Assembly (NCBI GenBank): GCA_018402135.1
Contig: JAGYJF010000004.1
Span: 52,563-116,562, forward strand
Source: Flavobacteriaceae bacterium
GTDB taxonomy: Bacteria; Bacteroidota; Bacteroidia; Flavobacteriales; Flavobacteriaceae
Length of the DNA: 64,000 nt
Reading direction: 5' to 3'
Shown here: one piece after another, positions 38,464-47,972 of the stretch
Position numbering within the stretch: the stretch's first letter is position 1
Layout: each line of letters begins with the position of its first letter
The notes under the pieces: generated by a model
What the model was told of the DNA's origin: nothing
Databases searched by the model: none
The model's input: the letters and a program-made list of their open reading frames with translations, nothing else
Made by a program: the position numbers and the translations under genes

Positions 38464-38471
38464 CAAAAATA
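38464..38471 (-). promoter_or_regulatory. -7 promoter box TATTTTTG of glyA
   Basis: Exact TAnnTTTG match on the minus strand, 27 bases before the glyA ATG. Confidence 0.5.
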
Positions 38472-38504
38472 ACGAATACCGTTCGCTAAATACTACAAAA
38501 AACA

Positions 38505-38512
38505 TATATTTG
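38505..38512 (+). promoter_or_regulatory. -7 promoter box TATATTTG of fahA
   Basis: Exact TAnnTTTG match on the plus strand, 37 bases before the fahA ATG. Confidence 0.5.
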
Positions 38513-38548
38513 AATGATATTTAATGAACAATTAATGAACAATTAAGC

Positions 38549-39841
38549 ATGTTACAATCCGCAAATAATCCAAATAGAAGCTCTTGGTTACACGTTACAA
38601 AAACTTCAGATTTTCCAATTCAAAACATTCCTTTTGGCGTGTTTTTAACGAGAGAGGATATTATTACCATAGGCAGTAGAATTGGAGACACGGCGATAGA
38701 TCTTGGAGCCTTACACCAATTAGGCTATTTTGAAGGTATTCCGTTAACTGATGATATCTTTCTTCAGGATTCTTTAAACGATTTTATTGCTGATGGCAGA
38801 AAAACTTGGCGTGCTGTTAGAAACAGAATTGCTGAAATTTTTGATAGTAACAACCCAGCTTTACGCGATAATAAAAAACATAAAGAGATTGTGCTGTTTC
38901 GTTTAGATGAAATAGAAATGCAATTACCAGTGCATGTAGGCGATTATACCGATTTTTACAGCAGCATTGAGCATGCTACCAATATTGGTAAAATGTTTAG
39001 AGACCCAGACAATGCGCTATTACCAAACTGGTTGCACATACCAGTTGGGTATCATGGTAGAAGTTCTTCAATTATTCCTTCTGGGATTCCAATTCACCGA
39101 CCACAAGGACAAACTTTACCTGCGGAAAGTGATACGCCAGTGTTTGGTCCGTCGCAGTTGGTAGATTTTGAATTAGAAATGGCTTTTATCACTACGGCGG
39201 CCAATGATTTGGGAGAACCTATTCCTATTGAAGAAGCAGAAGAGTATATATTCGGATTGGTGCTTTTTAATGATTGGAGCGCGCGCGACATACAAAAATG
39301 GGAATACGTACCACTAGGTCCGTTTTTATCCAAGAGTTTTGCCTCTGCCGTTTCGCCATGGATTGTTACTTTAGATGCTTTAGAATCCTTTAGAGTAACG
39401 AGCCCAAAACCAATCAAGCCACAGCTGCCCTATTTACAGTATAAAGGCAAAAAGAGCTTTGATATTAATTTAGAAGTGGCTATAAAACCCAAGGGTGCCA
39501 AAGAGACTGTCGTAAGTCGTTCTAACTTTAAATATATGTATTGGAATATGTCTCAGCAACTAGCACACCACACTATTAATGGTTGCCCTGTTAATTCTGG
39601 TGATATGATGGGAAGTGGTACTATTTCAGGAAAAACTGAAGACTCATATGGCTCAATGCTTGAACTTACATGGAGTGGCGAAAAACCTATCAAAATGAAA
39701 GATGGTAGCGAACGTAAATTCATCAACGATTTTGATACGGTGATTATGCGTGGCTATTGTGAAAACGACGATGTGCGTATTGGTTTCGGGAATGTTTCTA
39801 ACCAGTTGTTGCCGGTGTTTGTTCCTAAAAAAGGTAAATAG
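38549..39841 (+). CDS. fahA: Fumarylacetoacetase
   Basis: 430 residues, full length for eukaryote-like fumarylacetoacetases. The N-terminal SH3-like domain begins NRSSWLHVTKTSDFPIQNIPFGVF; the metal and catalytic region shows VGDYTDFYSSIEHATNIGKMFR, PVGYHGRSSS, and DFELEMAFI with the acidic metal ligands, then GLVLFNDWSARDIQKWEYVPLGPFL. It splits fumarylacetoacetate into fumarate and acetoacetate, the last step of tyrosine and phenylalanine breakdown. Other genes of that pathway are not in the window. Confidence 0.96.
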   Translation: MLQSANNPNRSSWLHVTKTSDFPIQNIPFGVFLTREDIITIGSRIGDTAIDLGALHQLGYFEGIPLTDDIFLQDSLNDFIADGRKTWRAVRNRIAEIFDSNNPALRDNKKHKEIVLFRLDEIEMQLPVHVGDYTDFYSSIEHATNIGKMFRDPDNALLPNWLHIPVGYHGRSSSIIPSGIPIHRPQGQTLPAESDTPVFGPSQLVDFELEMAFITTAANDLGEPIPIEEAEEYIFGLVLFNDWSARDIQKWEYVPLGPFLSKSFASAVSPWIVTLDALESFRVTSPKPIKPQLPYLQYKGKKSFDINLEVAIKPKGAKETVVSRSNFKYMYWNMSQQLAHHTINGCPVNSGDMMGSGTISGKTEDSYGSMLELTWSGEKPIKMKDGSERKFINDFDTVIMRGYCENDDVRIGFGNVSNQLLPVFVPKKGK

Positions 39842-39853
39842 AAAAAAAAGACA

Positions 39854-39936
39854 ATGATTTCACGGATTTCCACAGATTAAAAGTAGATGCAAACAACTAG
39901 TAAAATGCATCCGTGAAAATTAGTGTAATCCGTGTC
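39854..39936. repeat. Extragenic repeat with CACGGATTT / AATCCGTG arms
   Basis: GATTTCACGGATTTCCACAG (from 39856) faces ATCCGTGAAAAT (39909-39920) and AATCCGTGTC (39927-39936) in inverted orientation. The same motif recurs at 55871-55896. I recall similar text as an interspersed repeat in Bacteroidota genomes. Confidence 0.55.
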
Positions 39937-39976
39937 AAAAAAATCTTCAATTTAAAATCCAATAAATAGATTTTAA

Positions 39977-42900
39977 CTAAGCATAAAACTTTTTATATTT
40001 CCTGTAAGCAAAGAATCCTAACACGGCTACAATAGCACAACTCACGCCTATAAATTTATAGCTCAATATTTGATCGCCACTGGCATAAGAATGCAGTCCT
40101 GCCAAATAAAAGTTCACCCCGAAATACGTCATGATGATACTGGCAAAGGCCACAACAGACATTAAACTAAAAAACCAACGACCTCTTAAACCCGGTACCA
40201 AACGCATGTGAATAACAAAGGCGTATACCATGATGCTAATCAAAGCCCAAGTTTCTTTTGGATCCCAACCCCAGTAGCGCCCCCAACTTTCGTTGGCCCA
40301 CATACCGCCAAGGAAATTACCAATAGTTAGCATTACCAATCCTACTGTAAGTGCAAGTTCGTTAATGATTACCAATTCTTTAATATTGATATCCATTTTC
40401 ACCTTGTTCTTGGCATTGGTAAAAATCATTAATAACAAAGTCACCACTCCTAAAACCATTCCTATAGTAAACGGCCCATAACTTCCTACAATTACTGCCA
40501 CGTGAATCATAAGCCAGTAACTATCCAGCACGGGCTGAAGGTTGGCAATGGCAGGATCCATCCAATTCCAATGGGCAATCATTAAAATCATAGCCGTAAC
40601 AAAAGCTGTGGAAGCAATGGTTAAATCGCTTTTTCGTCCAAAAGCCAGACCCATAGCCATGGTAGCCCAGGCTACATAAATCATCGATTCATAAGCATCA
40701 CTCCATGGTGCATGTCCCGAAATATACCAGCGTGCAATTAATCCGAAGGTGTGTAATAAAAACAAGGCAAAAATCACTACTTTAAAAAAGACCACCAATC
40801 GGTCAATCCACAAGCTTTTGGATTTAAATATTTGTACCATTAATACGATAAACATTAAAACACCAGCATACATATACCAACTAAACAGTTGTTTGAAGAT
40901 GTCATATTTATTGTAAAGTACTTCGGTCTTTATCTTATCTTCACTTAACATCACCTCACTGCCATAGGTTTGTTGTAGCTTGGTAATACCATTCAGAATA
41001 CCTTCTGCTTGAGCGAAGTTTCCAGATTGTTTGGCATTGTTAAGTGAATACAGGTAGGTAGAAATACCGTTATTTATAAAATTGGCATACATCGAATCTG
41101 CGATTTGCTCACGTAAATTTTGCTCTCTAAATTCGGTTGGTGATACCCAAGTGTTGTTTTCATCCTCAGGAATAGGAAAAAACTTCATGGCTCTTCCGTC
41201 GAGGGTATTATACAATAGGTTAACGCGCTGATCGGTTTCTTTAAATTCCTTTTGAAAACCATTGGGCACTTGCGCTTTATAAGCTTCTTCTAGAAATGGC
41301 GCTAACTTGTAGGAACCATTTGGCGTGAAAAAATCAACCAGCGAAGCATACTTTTGAGCTTGAGGAATACCAATCAAACTTCGTATGGAATCTCCCTTTT
41401 TGGGTTTTATATAAATAATAGGAACGTTGTACCACAAAAGCGGACTTTCCTGCATAGACAGCAGTAACTGATTGGCGTTAAAGTCTTCGTATTGATCGCT
41501 TTTGCTCAGTTTTCTGACCAATTCGGAGGCATAAGTATCTACTGGCATCATTCTGCCGCTAAAATCCTGCACTACCAAATTACCAAATTTTAGAGCGTGA
41601 TCCAGTGGTGCGATATTGGCTGCTAATACCGAGTCTATTTGTATTTTACTAGGCATTGTTGATCCATGATCGTGGCCATCCCCTTCAAAATGTTCTTGAG
41701 AAAAACCAGTGAGCGCGAAGCATAGCAAAAGTGCCGTGATGATTTTTTCTTTTTTCTTACGAACTTTAGTAAGCGTTTTAGCCAATTCACCAAATCTGGA
41801 TTTTTTATCAAACAAAATGGCTATCATTCCGAAGTAAAGTAAAAAATAACCTACATACGTAAGCCATGTTCCCCAATAGTCATGATTAACCGACAGAATG
41901 GTTCCCTTTTCATCGGGATCGAAACTGGCTTGGAAAAACCTGTAACCACCGTGGTCTAAAATATTATTCATATAAATTCGATAATCGTATGGATCAGTAT
42001 TGGGGTCAATTACAGTTACTTTACTTTCGTATGACGAATAACTTTTTTCGGTACCGGGATAACGTTCCGCGATAAAGTCGTTTAATTTTATTTGAAATGG
42101 CAATTCTAATACTTTCGGACCGTATTTCACAGCAACTTTTAAACCACCAACTTCTTCTTGTTGAAAAGGATTATTTATAAACTGGCCTCCTAATATATTA
42201 ATGTGTTTGGTCTCACCCTTGGAACTGACATTTAAAACAATTCCGTCTTCATCGCCTTTTAGGATTTGTGGCTTTTTAACCACTTCAAACACCCCTTTTA
42301 CAATGGGCTTTGGAAACACCATTTGCAGGTTACCTATCACATATCTAGAACGCAAGGCTAATGGCTGAATGCTGTCTTTTACCAAGATTCCTTGAGTTCC
42401 CGTGGCCATGGTCATATATTCACCTTCAAACGGCGATTCGATAAACAGTTGGCCATCTTTTTCGGTGATATTGATAGCGCCTTTTTTAGGATTGTTCAAA
42501 GTAAATGGCATATTGTGCAATAATTGCTCTGTACCATCTTTTAAAAAGTGGTTGTGCGGTTTTCCATCGGTGGCTTCCACCATTTTTAAATAGGCTTCAC
42601 CCTTATCGTCTGGCACCACATCTAATTCTGCACCTTTAATATATTTTTCGAGTGAAATATTAACTTCTTGCTGGTCGTAAGTAATGGTATGATCAAATTC
42701 GTTATCGAGACGGTATGAAAAGTCTACTTCAAAATCCTTCGCATAGCGTTGTGCGACACCGTTTATTTTGTAATCGCCATCCACATAAACCGTGACGTAG
42801 GTTTTTTGAGATAGAAAGTTTTGTTCCGTATCGCCTTCGCGAATAGCCATCATGCCTTCAAAACCAATATAGCGCGTTACAAAAGCACCTACTAAAATTA

Positions 42901-43171
42901 AAATAAAGGCAAGGTGCAACACGAGCGTTGACCACTTGGGTCTTTTGTAAAGTCGGAATCTAAAAATATTACCCACAAAATTGATAACAAAAAACACCAT
43001 GATAGCCTCAAACCACCAGGTATTATAAATCATTTGACGGGTAAACGCAGTTGGTGAGGTTTCCTCGCCGGCATCTAAAAACGTACCTACTGCCATAGAC
43101 ACGGCAAACACAATAAACAAAACGGCGGTAAGTCTGGTAGAAAACAGGAATTGAGCAATTTTTTTTTGCAT
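39977..43171 (-). CDS. ccsBA: Cytochrome c biogenesis protein CcsBA (ResB-ResC fusion)
   Basis: 1064 residues. The N-terminal half is ResB/CcsB-like: four membrane helices around a large periplasmic domain (about 100-440). The C-terminal half is CcsA/ResC-like with about eight helices and the haem-handling WWD motif (WGRYWGWDPKETWAL, near residue 955), plus conserved histidines (HAPWSDAYESM, HIHMRL-type region). System II synthase attaches haem to CXXCH cytochromes outside the membrane. A signal-peptide-like second segment at about 480-495 marks the periplasmic middle domain. The fused form is usual in Bacteroidota and epsilonproteobacteria. Own promoter box TAAATTTG. Confidence 0.95.
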   Translation of the reverse strand: MQKKIAQFLFSTRLTAVLFIVFAVSMAVGTFLDAGEETSPTAFTRQMIYNTWWFEAIMVFFVINFVGNIFRFRLYKRPKWSTLVLHLAFILILVGAFVTRYIGFEGMMAIREGDTEQNFLSQKTYVTVYVDGDYKINGVAQRYAKDFEVDFSYRLDNEFDHTITYDQQEVNISLEKYIKGAELDVVPDDKGEAYLKMVEATDGKPHNHFLKDGTEQLLHNMPFTLNNPKKGAINITEKDGQLFIESPFEGEYMTMATGTQGILVKDSIQPLALRSRYVIGNLQMVFPKPIVKGVFEVVKKPQILKGDEDGIVLNVSSKGETKHINILGGQFINNPFQQEEVGGLKVAVKYGPKVLELPFQIKLNDFIAERYPGTEKSYSSYESKVTVIDPNTDPYDYRIYMNNILDHGGYRFFQASFDPDEKGTILSVNHDYWGTWLTYVGYFLLYFGMIAILFDKKSRFGELAKTLTKVRKKKEKIITALLLCFALTGFSQEHFEGDGHDHGSTMPSKIQIDSVLAANIAPLDHALKFGNLVVQDFSGRMMPVDTYASELVRKLSKSDQYEDFNANQLLLSMQESPLLWYNVPIIYIKPKKGDSIRSLIGIPQAQKYASLVDFFTPNGSYKLAPFLEEAYKAQVPNGFQKEFKETDQRVNLLYNTLDGRAMKFFPIPEDENNTWVSPTEFREQNLREQIADSMYANFINNGISTYLYSLNNAKQSGNFAQAEGILNGITKLQQTYGSEVMLSEDKIKTEVLYNKYDIFKQLFSWYMYAGVLMFIVLMVQIFKSKSLWIDRLVVFFKVVIFALFLLHTFGLIARWYISGHAPWSDAYESMIYVAWATMAMGLAFGRKSDLTIASTAFVTAMILMIAHWNWMDPAIANLQPVLDSYWLMIHVAVIVGSYGPFTIGMVLGVVTLLLMIFTNAKNKVKMDINIKELVIINELALTVGLVMLTIGNFLGGMWANESWGRYWGWDPKETWALISIMVYAFVIHMRLVPGLRGRWFFSLMSVVAFASIIMTYFGVNFYLAGLHSYASGDQILSYKFIGVSCAIVAVLGFFAYRKYKKFYA

Positions 43172-43196
43172 AGCAAAGAGGCAGTTGAATTGACTG

Positions 43197-43204
43197 CAAA
43201 TTTA
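43197..43204 (-). promoter_or_regulatory. -7 promoter box TAAATTTG of ccsBA
   Basis: Exact TAnnTTTG match on the minus strand, 26 bases before the ATG at 43171. Confidence 0.45.
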
Positions 43205-43307
43205 AGGCTTTTAGTTTGTTTTTTTATTACTATCATTTGAATAAAGATGTTAAAAAGCTATTAATGCTTTTCTTTTTTTTAAAACAATACTTGGTTATTT
43301 TAGCCAA

Positions 43308-44075
43308 ATGATTTCAGTAGTACTTTTAGGCGCAGGTAATGTAGGCACACATTTGTACCGAGCGTTTCAAAAATCAAGTGATGTTACTGTTTTACAATGG
43401 TACAATCGGAGCATAGAACGTATTTCTTCTTTTAAAAATGAAGTTGACATTACCGATGACCTCAGCGCACTTGTAGAGGCCGATATTTATATGATTGCCG
43501 TGAGCGATGGTCATATTGCAGCCATTGCGAAAGCCTTACCATTTAAAGGCCGACTTATCGTGCATACTTCGGGTAGTTTACATTTTAGATTTCTAGGCTT
43601 GAATAACCGGCGAGCCGTATTTTATCCATTACAAACTTTTACCACATCTCGAGAAATTGATTTTAGTCAAGTCCCGATTTGTATTGAATCTACTAATAAA
43701 AAAGACATTGAAACGCTTATCCATTTAAGTGATGCTATGGGATGTAAACATTATTTAATTGATTCGGAACAGCGCTTAATTATCCATCTTGCTGCTGTTT
43801 TTGTAAATAACTTCACCAATCAACTCTACCGTATTGCCCATGAACTAAGCGATGCTAAAAATATAGAGTTTGAAATGCTAAAACCACTCATTATGGAAAC
43901 TGCTTTAAAAGTTCAGGATATGTCGCCTTATTTAGCCCAAACAGGTCCGGCCAAACGCGGTGATAAAAATACCATTAAACGCCATTTAAATTTATTAGAA
44001 AAGCCAAAGCACAAAGCAATATACCAATTATTAACCGATGCTATCAAACAAACCCATGGAAACAAAAAGTTATAA
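43308..44075 (+). CDS. Rossmann-fold protein with DUF2520 domain
   Basis: 255 residues. The N-terminal NAD(P)-binding motif is VVLLGAGNVGTHLYRAF; the domain continues with IYMIAVSDGHI and VHTSGSL. The C-terminal helical DUF2520 part (about 135-250) resembles 6-phosphogluconate dehydrogenase C-terminal-like bundles. It is probably a cytoplasmic oxidoreductase of unknown substrate. It starts a run of co-directional genes with small gaps; its last 20 bases overlap the next gene. Confidence 0.9.
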   Translation: MISVVLLGAGNVGTHLYRAFQKSSDVTVLQWYNRSIERISSFKNEVDITDDLSALVEADIYMIAVSDGHIAAIAKALPFKGRLIVHTSGSLHFRFLGLNNRRAVFYPLQTFTTSREIDFSQVPICIESTNKKDIETLIHLSDAMGCKHYLIDSEQRLIIHLAAVFVNNFTNQLYRIAHELSDAKNIEFEMLKPLIMETALKVQDMSPYLAQTGPAKRGDKNTIKRHLNLLEKPKHKAIYQLLTDAIKQTHGNKKL

Positions 44076-44586
44076 AGAATATTTACACGACATTACCACT
44101 TTTATTTTTGATGTGGATGGCGTACTCACCGATGGTACCATTACCATTACTACAGAAGGCGAAATGTTGCGTACCATGCACACCAAAGATGGTTATGCTA
44201 TTAAAACAGCATTAAACGCAGGCTTTAAGGTATGTGTAATTTCTGGAGGCACCAATGAAGGAGTGCGTGTTAGGTTACGCGCCTTGGGGGTAACGGATAT
44301 TTATTTAGGAGCCCATCACAAAGTGGATCAGTTAGATGCGTATATGGATGTTTATGGTATTAAACGCGAACAGGCGTTGTTTATGGGCGACGATCTGCCA
44401 GATTTTCATGTGATGCAAATGGTGGGCTTGGCATGTTGCCCGCAAGACGCCGTTCCAGAAATTAAAGCAATTTCTCATTACATTTCTCACAAAGAAGGCG
44501 GCAAAGGCTGTGTGCGTGATATAATTGAACAAGTACTTAAAGTTCAGGGGAAATGGCAAGAAAACTTTAACGCTCAATACGATTAA
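44056..44586 (+). CDS. HAD phosphatase, KdsC-like
   Basis: 176 residues from ATG 44056 (METKSYKEYL); an upstream in-frame ATG at 44038 would only lengthen the overlap. The HAD motif FIFDVDGVLTDGTITI carries the two catalytic aspartates; VISGG is motif II and MGDDLPDFHVM motif IV. The size and the DVDGVLTDG form match KdsC, the 3-deoxy-manno-octulosonate 8-phosphate phosphatase for lipopolysaccharide Kdo, or the related sialic acid phosphatases. There is no kdsA or kdsB nearby. Confidence 0.87.
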   Translation: METKSYKEYLHDITTFIFDVDGVLTDGTITITTEGEMLRTMHTKDGYAIKTALNAGFKVCVISGGTNEGVRVRLRALGVTDIYLGAHHKVDQLDAYMDVYGIKREQALFMGDDLPDFHVMQMVGLACCPQDAVPEIKAISHYISHKEGGKGCVRDIIEQVLKVQGKWQENFNAQYD

Positions 44587-44592
44587 TAGTTA

Positions 44593-44913
44593 GTGTCTTG
44601 GGTAGATCGCAACGCCGACATAGCACCAGGATTTGGATATATAGGATTTGGAAACAACCAAAGTGTTTTTAATCGAAGATCCAAAATGCCCTTTTCTGAA
44701 ATTAAAGAAAAACTGCACAGCGAAACCCACTTGCATTACAAATTAGATTTTTTACATTGTGAGCTCACCGAAACCGATCGTGCTTTTATTAAAAACAAGA
44801 TTAAAAAACAAGAACGCAAGGTGGTATTCAAAACGCGTGTGCTTAGTGTTGTACTGGCAATGATGGTCGCTGTGGTGGCTTACTATCTTATTATTCAAAT
44901 TATGTCTCGATAA
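44593..44913 (+). CDS. Small hypothetical protein with C-terminal membrane helix
   Basis: 106 residues from GTG 44593. Residues about 32-78 are charged and helical (KEKLHSETHLHYKLDFLHCELTETDRAFIKNKIKKQERK), then one membrane helix (about 82-102) ends the protein, a tail-anchored layout with the soluble part in the cytoplasm. An ATG at 44686 (MPFSEIKEKL, 75 residues) is an alternative start. The tight spacing (6 bases before and 5 after) supports expression with its neighbours. No known family. Confidence 0.65.
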   Translation: MSWVDRNADIAPGFGYIGFGNNQSVFNRRSKMPFSEIKEKLHSETHLHYKLDFLHCELTETDRAFIKNKIKKQERKVVFKTRVLSVVLAMMVAVVAYYLIIQIMSR

Positions 44914-44918
44914 CTATT

Positions 44919-45845
44919 ATGGCTGTTATTCCTTATTTTTTAAAACTTATCAGGTGGCAAAATTTACTTATGCTAGCCTTGGTACAATGCCTTATTAAGT
45001 TTGCTTTATTCATACCTGAGTTTGGTATTGAAACTACCTTAAACTGGTATGGTTTTGCTTTGTTAGTATTGGCAACACTTTGCATTGCTGCTGCCGGCTA
45101 CATCATCAATGATATTTACGATGTAGAGGCCGACACTATCAATAAACCAGAAAAGCTTATTATTGATCGACATATCTCAAACAAGACAGCCTTTAACTGG
45201 TATTTATTTTTGAATGTGGCCGGTGTGGTTCTTGGTTATGTTATGGCTAATACGGTTGAAAAAAGCAGCTTTTTTATGCTGTTTATTATTATTTCGGCTT
45301 TGCTATATGTGTATGCTTCTTATTTGAAATACACCTTGCTCTTAGGTAATATTGTGGTGGCTTTATTGGTGAGTACCAGTTTACTCATTGTGGGATTATT
45401 TGAACTTCTCCCCGTGTTAACACCCGAAAATCGCAACACACAATTAACCGTTTTCAAAATATTATTAGACTATGCCATTTTTGCCTTTTTGCTCAATTTA
45501 ATTAGAGAACTCGTAAAAAGCATTGAAGATATTGATGGCGATTATAAAGCTGGTGCACGCTCCTTGCCTATAGTAATAGGAAGAGAACGCGCAACACGCG
45601 TTGTTTTCTTATTGTCGTTATTACCAGTTGCAGCGGTTATATATTATATGCTTACTTATTTATACAAACAGCCCATAGCGATGGTATATTTTTTAATTAC
45701 GGTTTTGGCACCCTCAATTTACGGCAGTATTCAGTTGTTTTCAGCAGAGAGAAAAGCACAGTTTAGCAACTTGAGTAAGCTTTACAAACTTATCATGCTT
45801 TTTGGAATGCTGTCGCTGCTCTTGTATAAATTTATTTTAACCTAG
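44919..45845 (+). CDS. UbiA-family prenyltransferase (geranylgeranylglycerol-phosphate type)
   Basis: 308 residues with about nine membrane helices. The first Asp-rich motif is NDIYDVEADTINKPEK (about residue 67) and the second is DIDGDYKAGARSLPIV (about 207). The family moves an isoprenoid to an acceptor in the membrane. Flavobacterial members of this subgroup are usually annotated as geranylgeranylglycerol-phosphate geranylgeranyltransferases, the archaeal-type ether-lipid enzyme, but the true acceptor is uncertain (menaquinone or haem enzymes belong to the same fold). It is placed between the small tail-anchored protein and Maf. Confidence 0.88.
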   Translation: MAVIPYFLKLIRWQNLLMLALVQCLIKFALFIPEFGIETTLNWYGFALLVLATLCIAAAGYIINDIYDVEADTINKPEKLIIDRHISNKTAFNWYLFLNVAGVVLGYVMANTVEKSSFFMLFIIISALLYVYASYLKYTLLLGNIVVALLVSTSLLIVGLFELLPVLTPENRNTQLTVFKILLDYAIFAFLLNLIRELVKSIEDIDGDYKAGARSLPIVIGRERATRVVFLLSLLPVAAVIYYMLTYLYKQPIAMVYFLITVLAPSIYGSIQLFSAERKAQFSNLSKLYKLIMLFGMLSLLLYKFILT

Positions 45846-45848
45846 TTT

Positions 45849-46436
45849 ATGATTTCAGAGGCATTTAAATTCTATCAAATCATTTTGGCATCTGGTTCAC
45901 CTAGAAGGCAATCACTATTGAAATCTTTAGGTGTGGATTTTGAAATCCGATTAAAACCTATTAACGAAGTCTATCCTAAAACACTTCAGCGGGAATACAT
46001 CACCAACTACCTGGCGCAACTCAAGGCCGAAGTTTTTAAAGCAGACTTGAACCCTAAGGATATTCTTATCACCAGCGACACCATCGTTTGGCTAAAGGAT
46101 AAGGCCCTCGAAAAACCAATCGATCGTGCCCATGCAATACAAATGCTACATTCATTAAGTAATACCATGCACGAAGTGATTACTTCGGTATGTTTTACAA
46201 CCACAGAAACACAGCTTACCGAATTTTGCATTACTGAAGTTCACTTTAAAGCCTTAACTACCGCGGAGATTGAATTTTATGTAGATCACTTCAAACCCTT
46301 TGACAAAGCAGGTGCGTACGGCATTCAAGAATGGATTGGCGAAATTGGTATCACTCATATTAATGGCTCCTATTTAAATGTGGTAGGCTTTCCTTTGCAT
46401 CTTGTTTATAAAACGTTAAACGATATGGTGTCCTGA
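45849..46436 (+). CDS. maf: Maf-family nucleotide pyrophosphatase
   Basis: 195 residues. ASGSPRRQSLLKSLGVDFEIRL at the start, ITSDTIVWLKDKALEKP in the middle, and DKAGAYGIQEWIGEIGITHINGSYLNVVGFPL at the end are all Maf landmarks. Maf proteins hydrolyse non-canonical or modified nucleoside triphosphates and prevent their incorporation, with effects on septum formation in some bacteria. It starts 3 bases after the prenyltransferase gene. Confidence 0.94.
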   Translation: MISEAFKFYQIILASGSPRRQSLLKSLGVDFEIRLKPINEVYPKTLQREYITNYLAQLKAEVFKADLNPKDILITSDTIVWLKDKALEKPIDRAHAIQMLHSLSNTMHEVITSVCFTTTETQLTEFCITEVHFKALTTAEIEFYVDHFKPFDKAGAYGIQEWIGEIGITHINGSYLNVVGFPLHLVYKTLNDMVS

Positions 46437-46474
46437 GACTAGCGTTGTATCTTTAAACTTAAAATTAAACTACC

Positions 46475-47389
46475 ATGTTTTTAAATAAAGTCATATCCGG
46501 CACAATTGTAATTGGTACATTTCTTTCGATTTTAAGCTGTCAATCAGACCAGAAAGACAACACTTTTACCGTTACAGAATCTCCTGAACAAACTGCTCGG
46601 GCGTTAAGCGATGCTTTTAAAGGTTATTGGTATGCTGGCAAGGCCGAAATTACTTCCTATGCTTTACAACAATCGCGATATGGAGAAGTTCGGGAAGGAA
46701 GCGCGGTATTGGTATATGTGACTGAAGATTTCTTGCCAGATGCTCAAGTCAAGGCCGATAACGCTTCACCCAGCAATATAGGCGTGCTTAAATTAAACGC
46801 TACTAAAAACTTTAATACCGGCATTTATCCTTATCATATCATGCAAAGCACCTTTTTCCCTATTGCAAACAACCAGCATGCTTCAAAGATTACGGCTTCG
46901 GTACAGGAGTGGTGTGGACATGTTTATGCCCAAATAAATAATCGTGACCAGTTTGAAGTGCAATCCCATTCTTATTTTCAATCGGAAGCCGATGAAGCCT
47001 TTAATCTGGATAAAACCTATTTAGAAAATGAACTCTGGGTACAATTGCGGATCGACCCTAAAAGTTTACCAGTTGATACTTTAGAAGTTGTTCCATCATT
47101 AGAATATTTGCGTTTGAAACACCAAAATATCAAAGCTTATAAAGGGAGTGCTGTATTGGGCGATTCTACATATACCCTAAGTTATCCCGATTTAAAAAGA
47201 ACGCTTACTATTCAATTCAATCCTAAATTTCCATACGACATTCGGCAATGGGATGAAACCTATCCCGATGGCCAACAAGGTGAATTAATGACCACAACTG
47301 CAATTAAACTTAAAACCATTATGGAGCCTTATTGGCAGCAAAACCGAAACGAAGACTTTTATTTAAGGGACCAATTAGGCTTGGATTAA
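46475..47389 (+). CDS. Conserved lipoprotein next to maf
   Basis: 304 residues with a lipobox LSC-type site (Cys22 in LSILSCQSD). The mature part has conserved-looking blocks: GYWYAGKAEITSYALQQSRYGEVREGSAVLVYVTEDFLP, LNATKNFNTGIYPYHIMQSTFFP, VQEWCGHVYAQINNRDQFEV and SYFQSEADE. In flavobacteria these proteins are often labelled septum formation inhibitor Maf by proximity, but there is no Maf domain here. The function is unknown. A -7 box for the next gene begins 15 bases after its stop. Confidence 0.85.
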   Translation: MFLNKVISGTIVIGTFLSILSCQSDQKDNTFTVTESPEQTARALSDAFKGYWYAGKAEITSYALQQSRYGEVREGSAVLVYVTEDFLPDAQVKADNASPSNIGVLKLNATKNFNTGIYPYHIMQSTFFPIANNQHASKITASVQEWCGHVYAQINNRDQFEVQSHSYFQSEADEAFNLDKTYLENELWVQLRIDPKSLPVDTLEVVPSLEYLRLKHQNIKAYKGSAVLGDSTYTLSYPDLKRTLTIQFNPKFPYDIRQWDETYPDGQQGELMTTTAIKLKTIMEPYWQQNRNEDFYLRDQLGLD

Positions 47390-47404
47390 TCAACGCTTTT
47401 AAAG

Positions 47405-47412
47405 TATCTTTG
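47405..47412 (+). promoter_or_regulatory. -7 promoter box TATCTTTG of the mscS-corA pair
   Basis: Exact TAnnTTTG match 26 bases before the inferred TTG start of the channel gene at 47439. Confidence 0.55.
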
Positions 47413-47438
47413 ACCTTACAATTCTAACATCACATCCA

Positions 47439-47963
47439 TTGGCAACCTACAAAACACAAATCATTGCTACCATCATAGCACTGGCTATTTTTCTTATTAT
47501 CCGAATGATTATAAGAATGCTGGTTATTAAATTAGGAAAAAGCAACGGTATTAATGTAGCGCGCATACGTCTTATCAATCGCTACACTACGGTTACGTTA
47601 TTTTTTCTGTTCGTTTTAGTTGAATCGTTTATCCTTCAAATAAAAACTAGTGATATCGCTTTGGTGTTTTCATCGGTGTTTGCAGTAATTGGTGTAGCCT
47701 TATTTGCCATTTGGTCAATTCTTAGCAACGTAACTTCTGGAGTTATTATGTTTTTTTCATTTCCTTTTAAAGTAGGCGATAAAATAGCCATTCACGACAA
47801 AGACTTTCCTGTGGAAGCTATTATTGAAGATATTCGCGCGTTCCAATTACACTTGCGATTAGATAATGGCGACTTGGTAACCTATCCGAACAACCTGATT
47901 CTACAAAAAGCGGTAACTTTGGTACAAAAGAATGCTATTGAAGATGATTCCAAAAAAGCTTAA
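47439..47963 (+). CDS. Short MscS-family mechanosensitive channel
   Basis: 174 residues. Three membrane helices (about 7-28, 50-68, 72-105) are followed by the pore-lining and beta domain: VIGVALFAIWSILSNVTSGVIMFFSFPFKVGDKIAI, then DNGDLVTYPNNLILQKAV. The usual C-terminal alpha/beta domain of E. coli MscS (286 residues) is missing, so it is a minimal channel that relieves osmotic pressure. The start is TTG 47439, which fits the promoter box; there is no ATG before the first helix. Confidence 0.9.
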   Translation: MATYKTQIIATIIALAIFLIIRMIIRMLVIKLGKSNGINVARIRLINRYTTVTLFFLFVLVESFILQIKTSDIALVFSSVFAVIGVALFAIWSILSNVTSGVIMFFSFPFKVGDKIAIHDKDFPVEAIIEDIRAFQLHLRLDNGDLVTYPNNLILQKAVTLVQKNAIEDDSKKA

Positions 47964-47972
47964 CTTTAAAGC

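Noticed and set aside
46475..47389. Second Maf protein (septum formation inhibitor)
   Set aside because: The lipoprotein has none of the Maf motifs; only its neighbour at 45849-46436 does.
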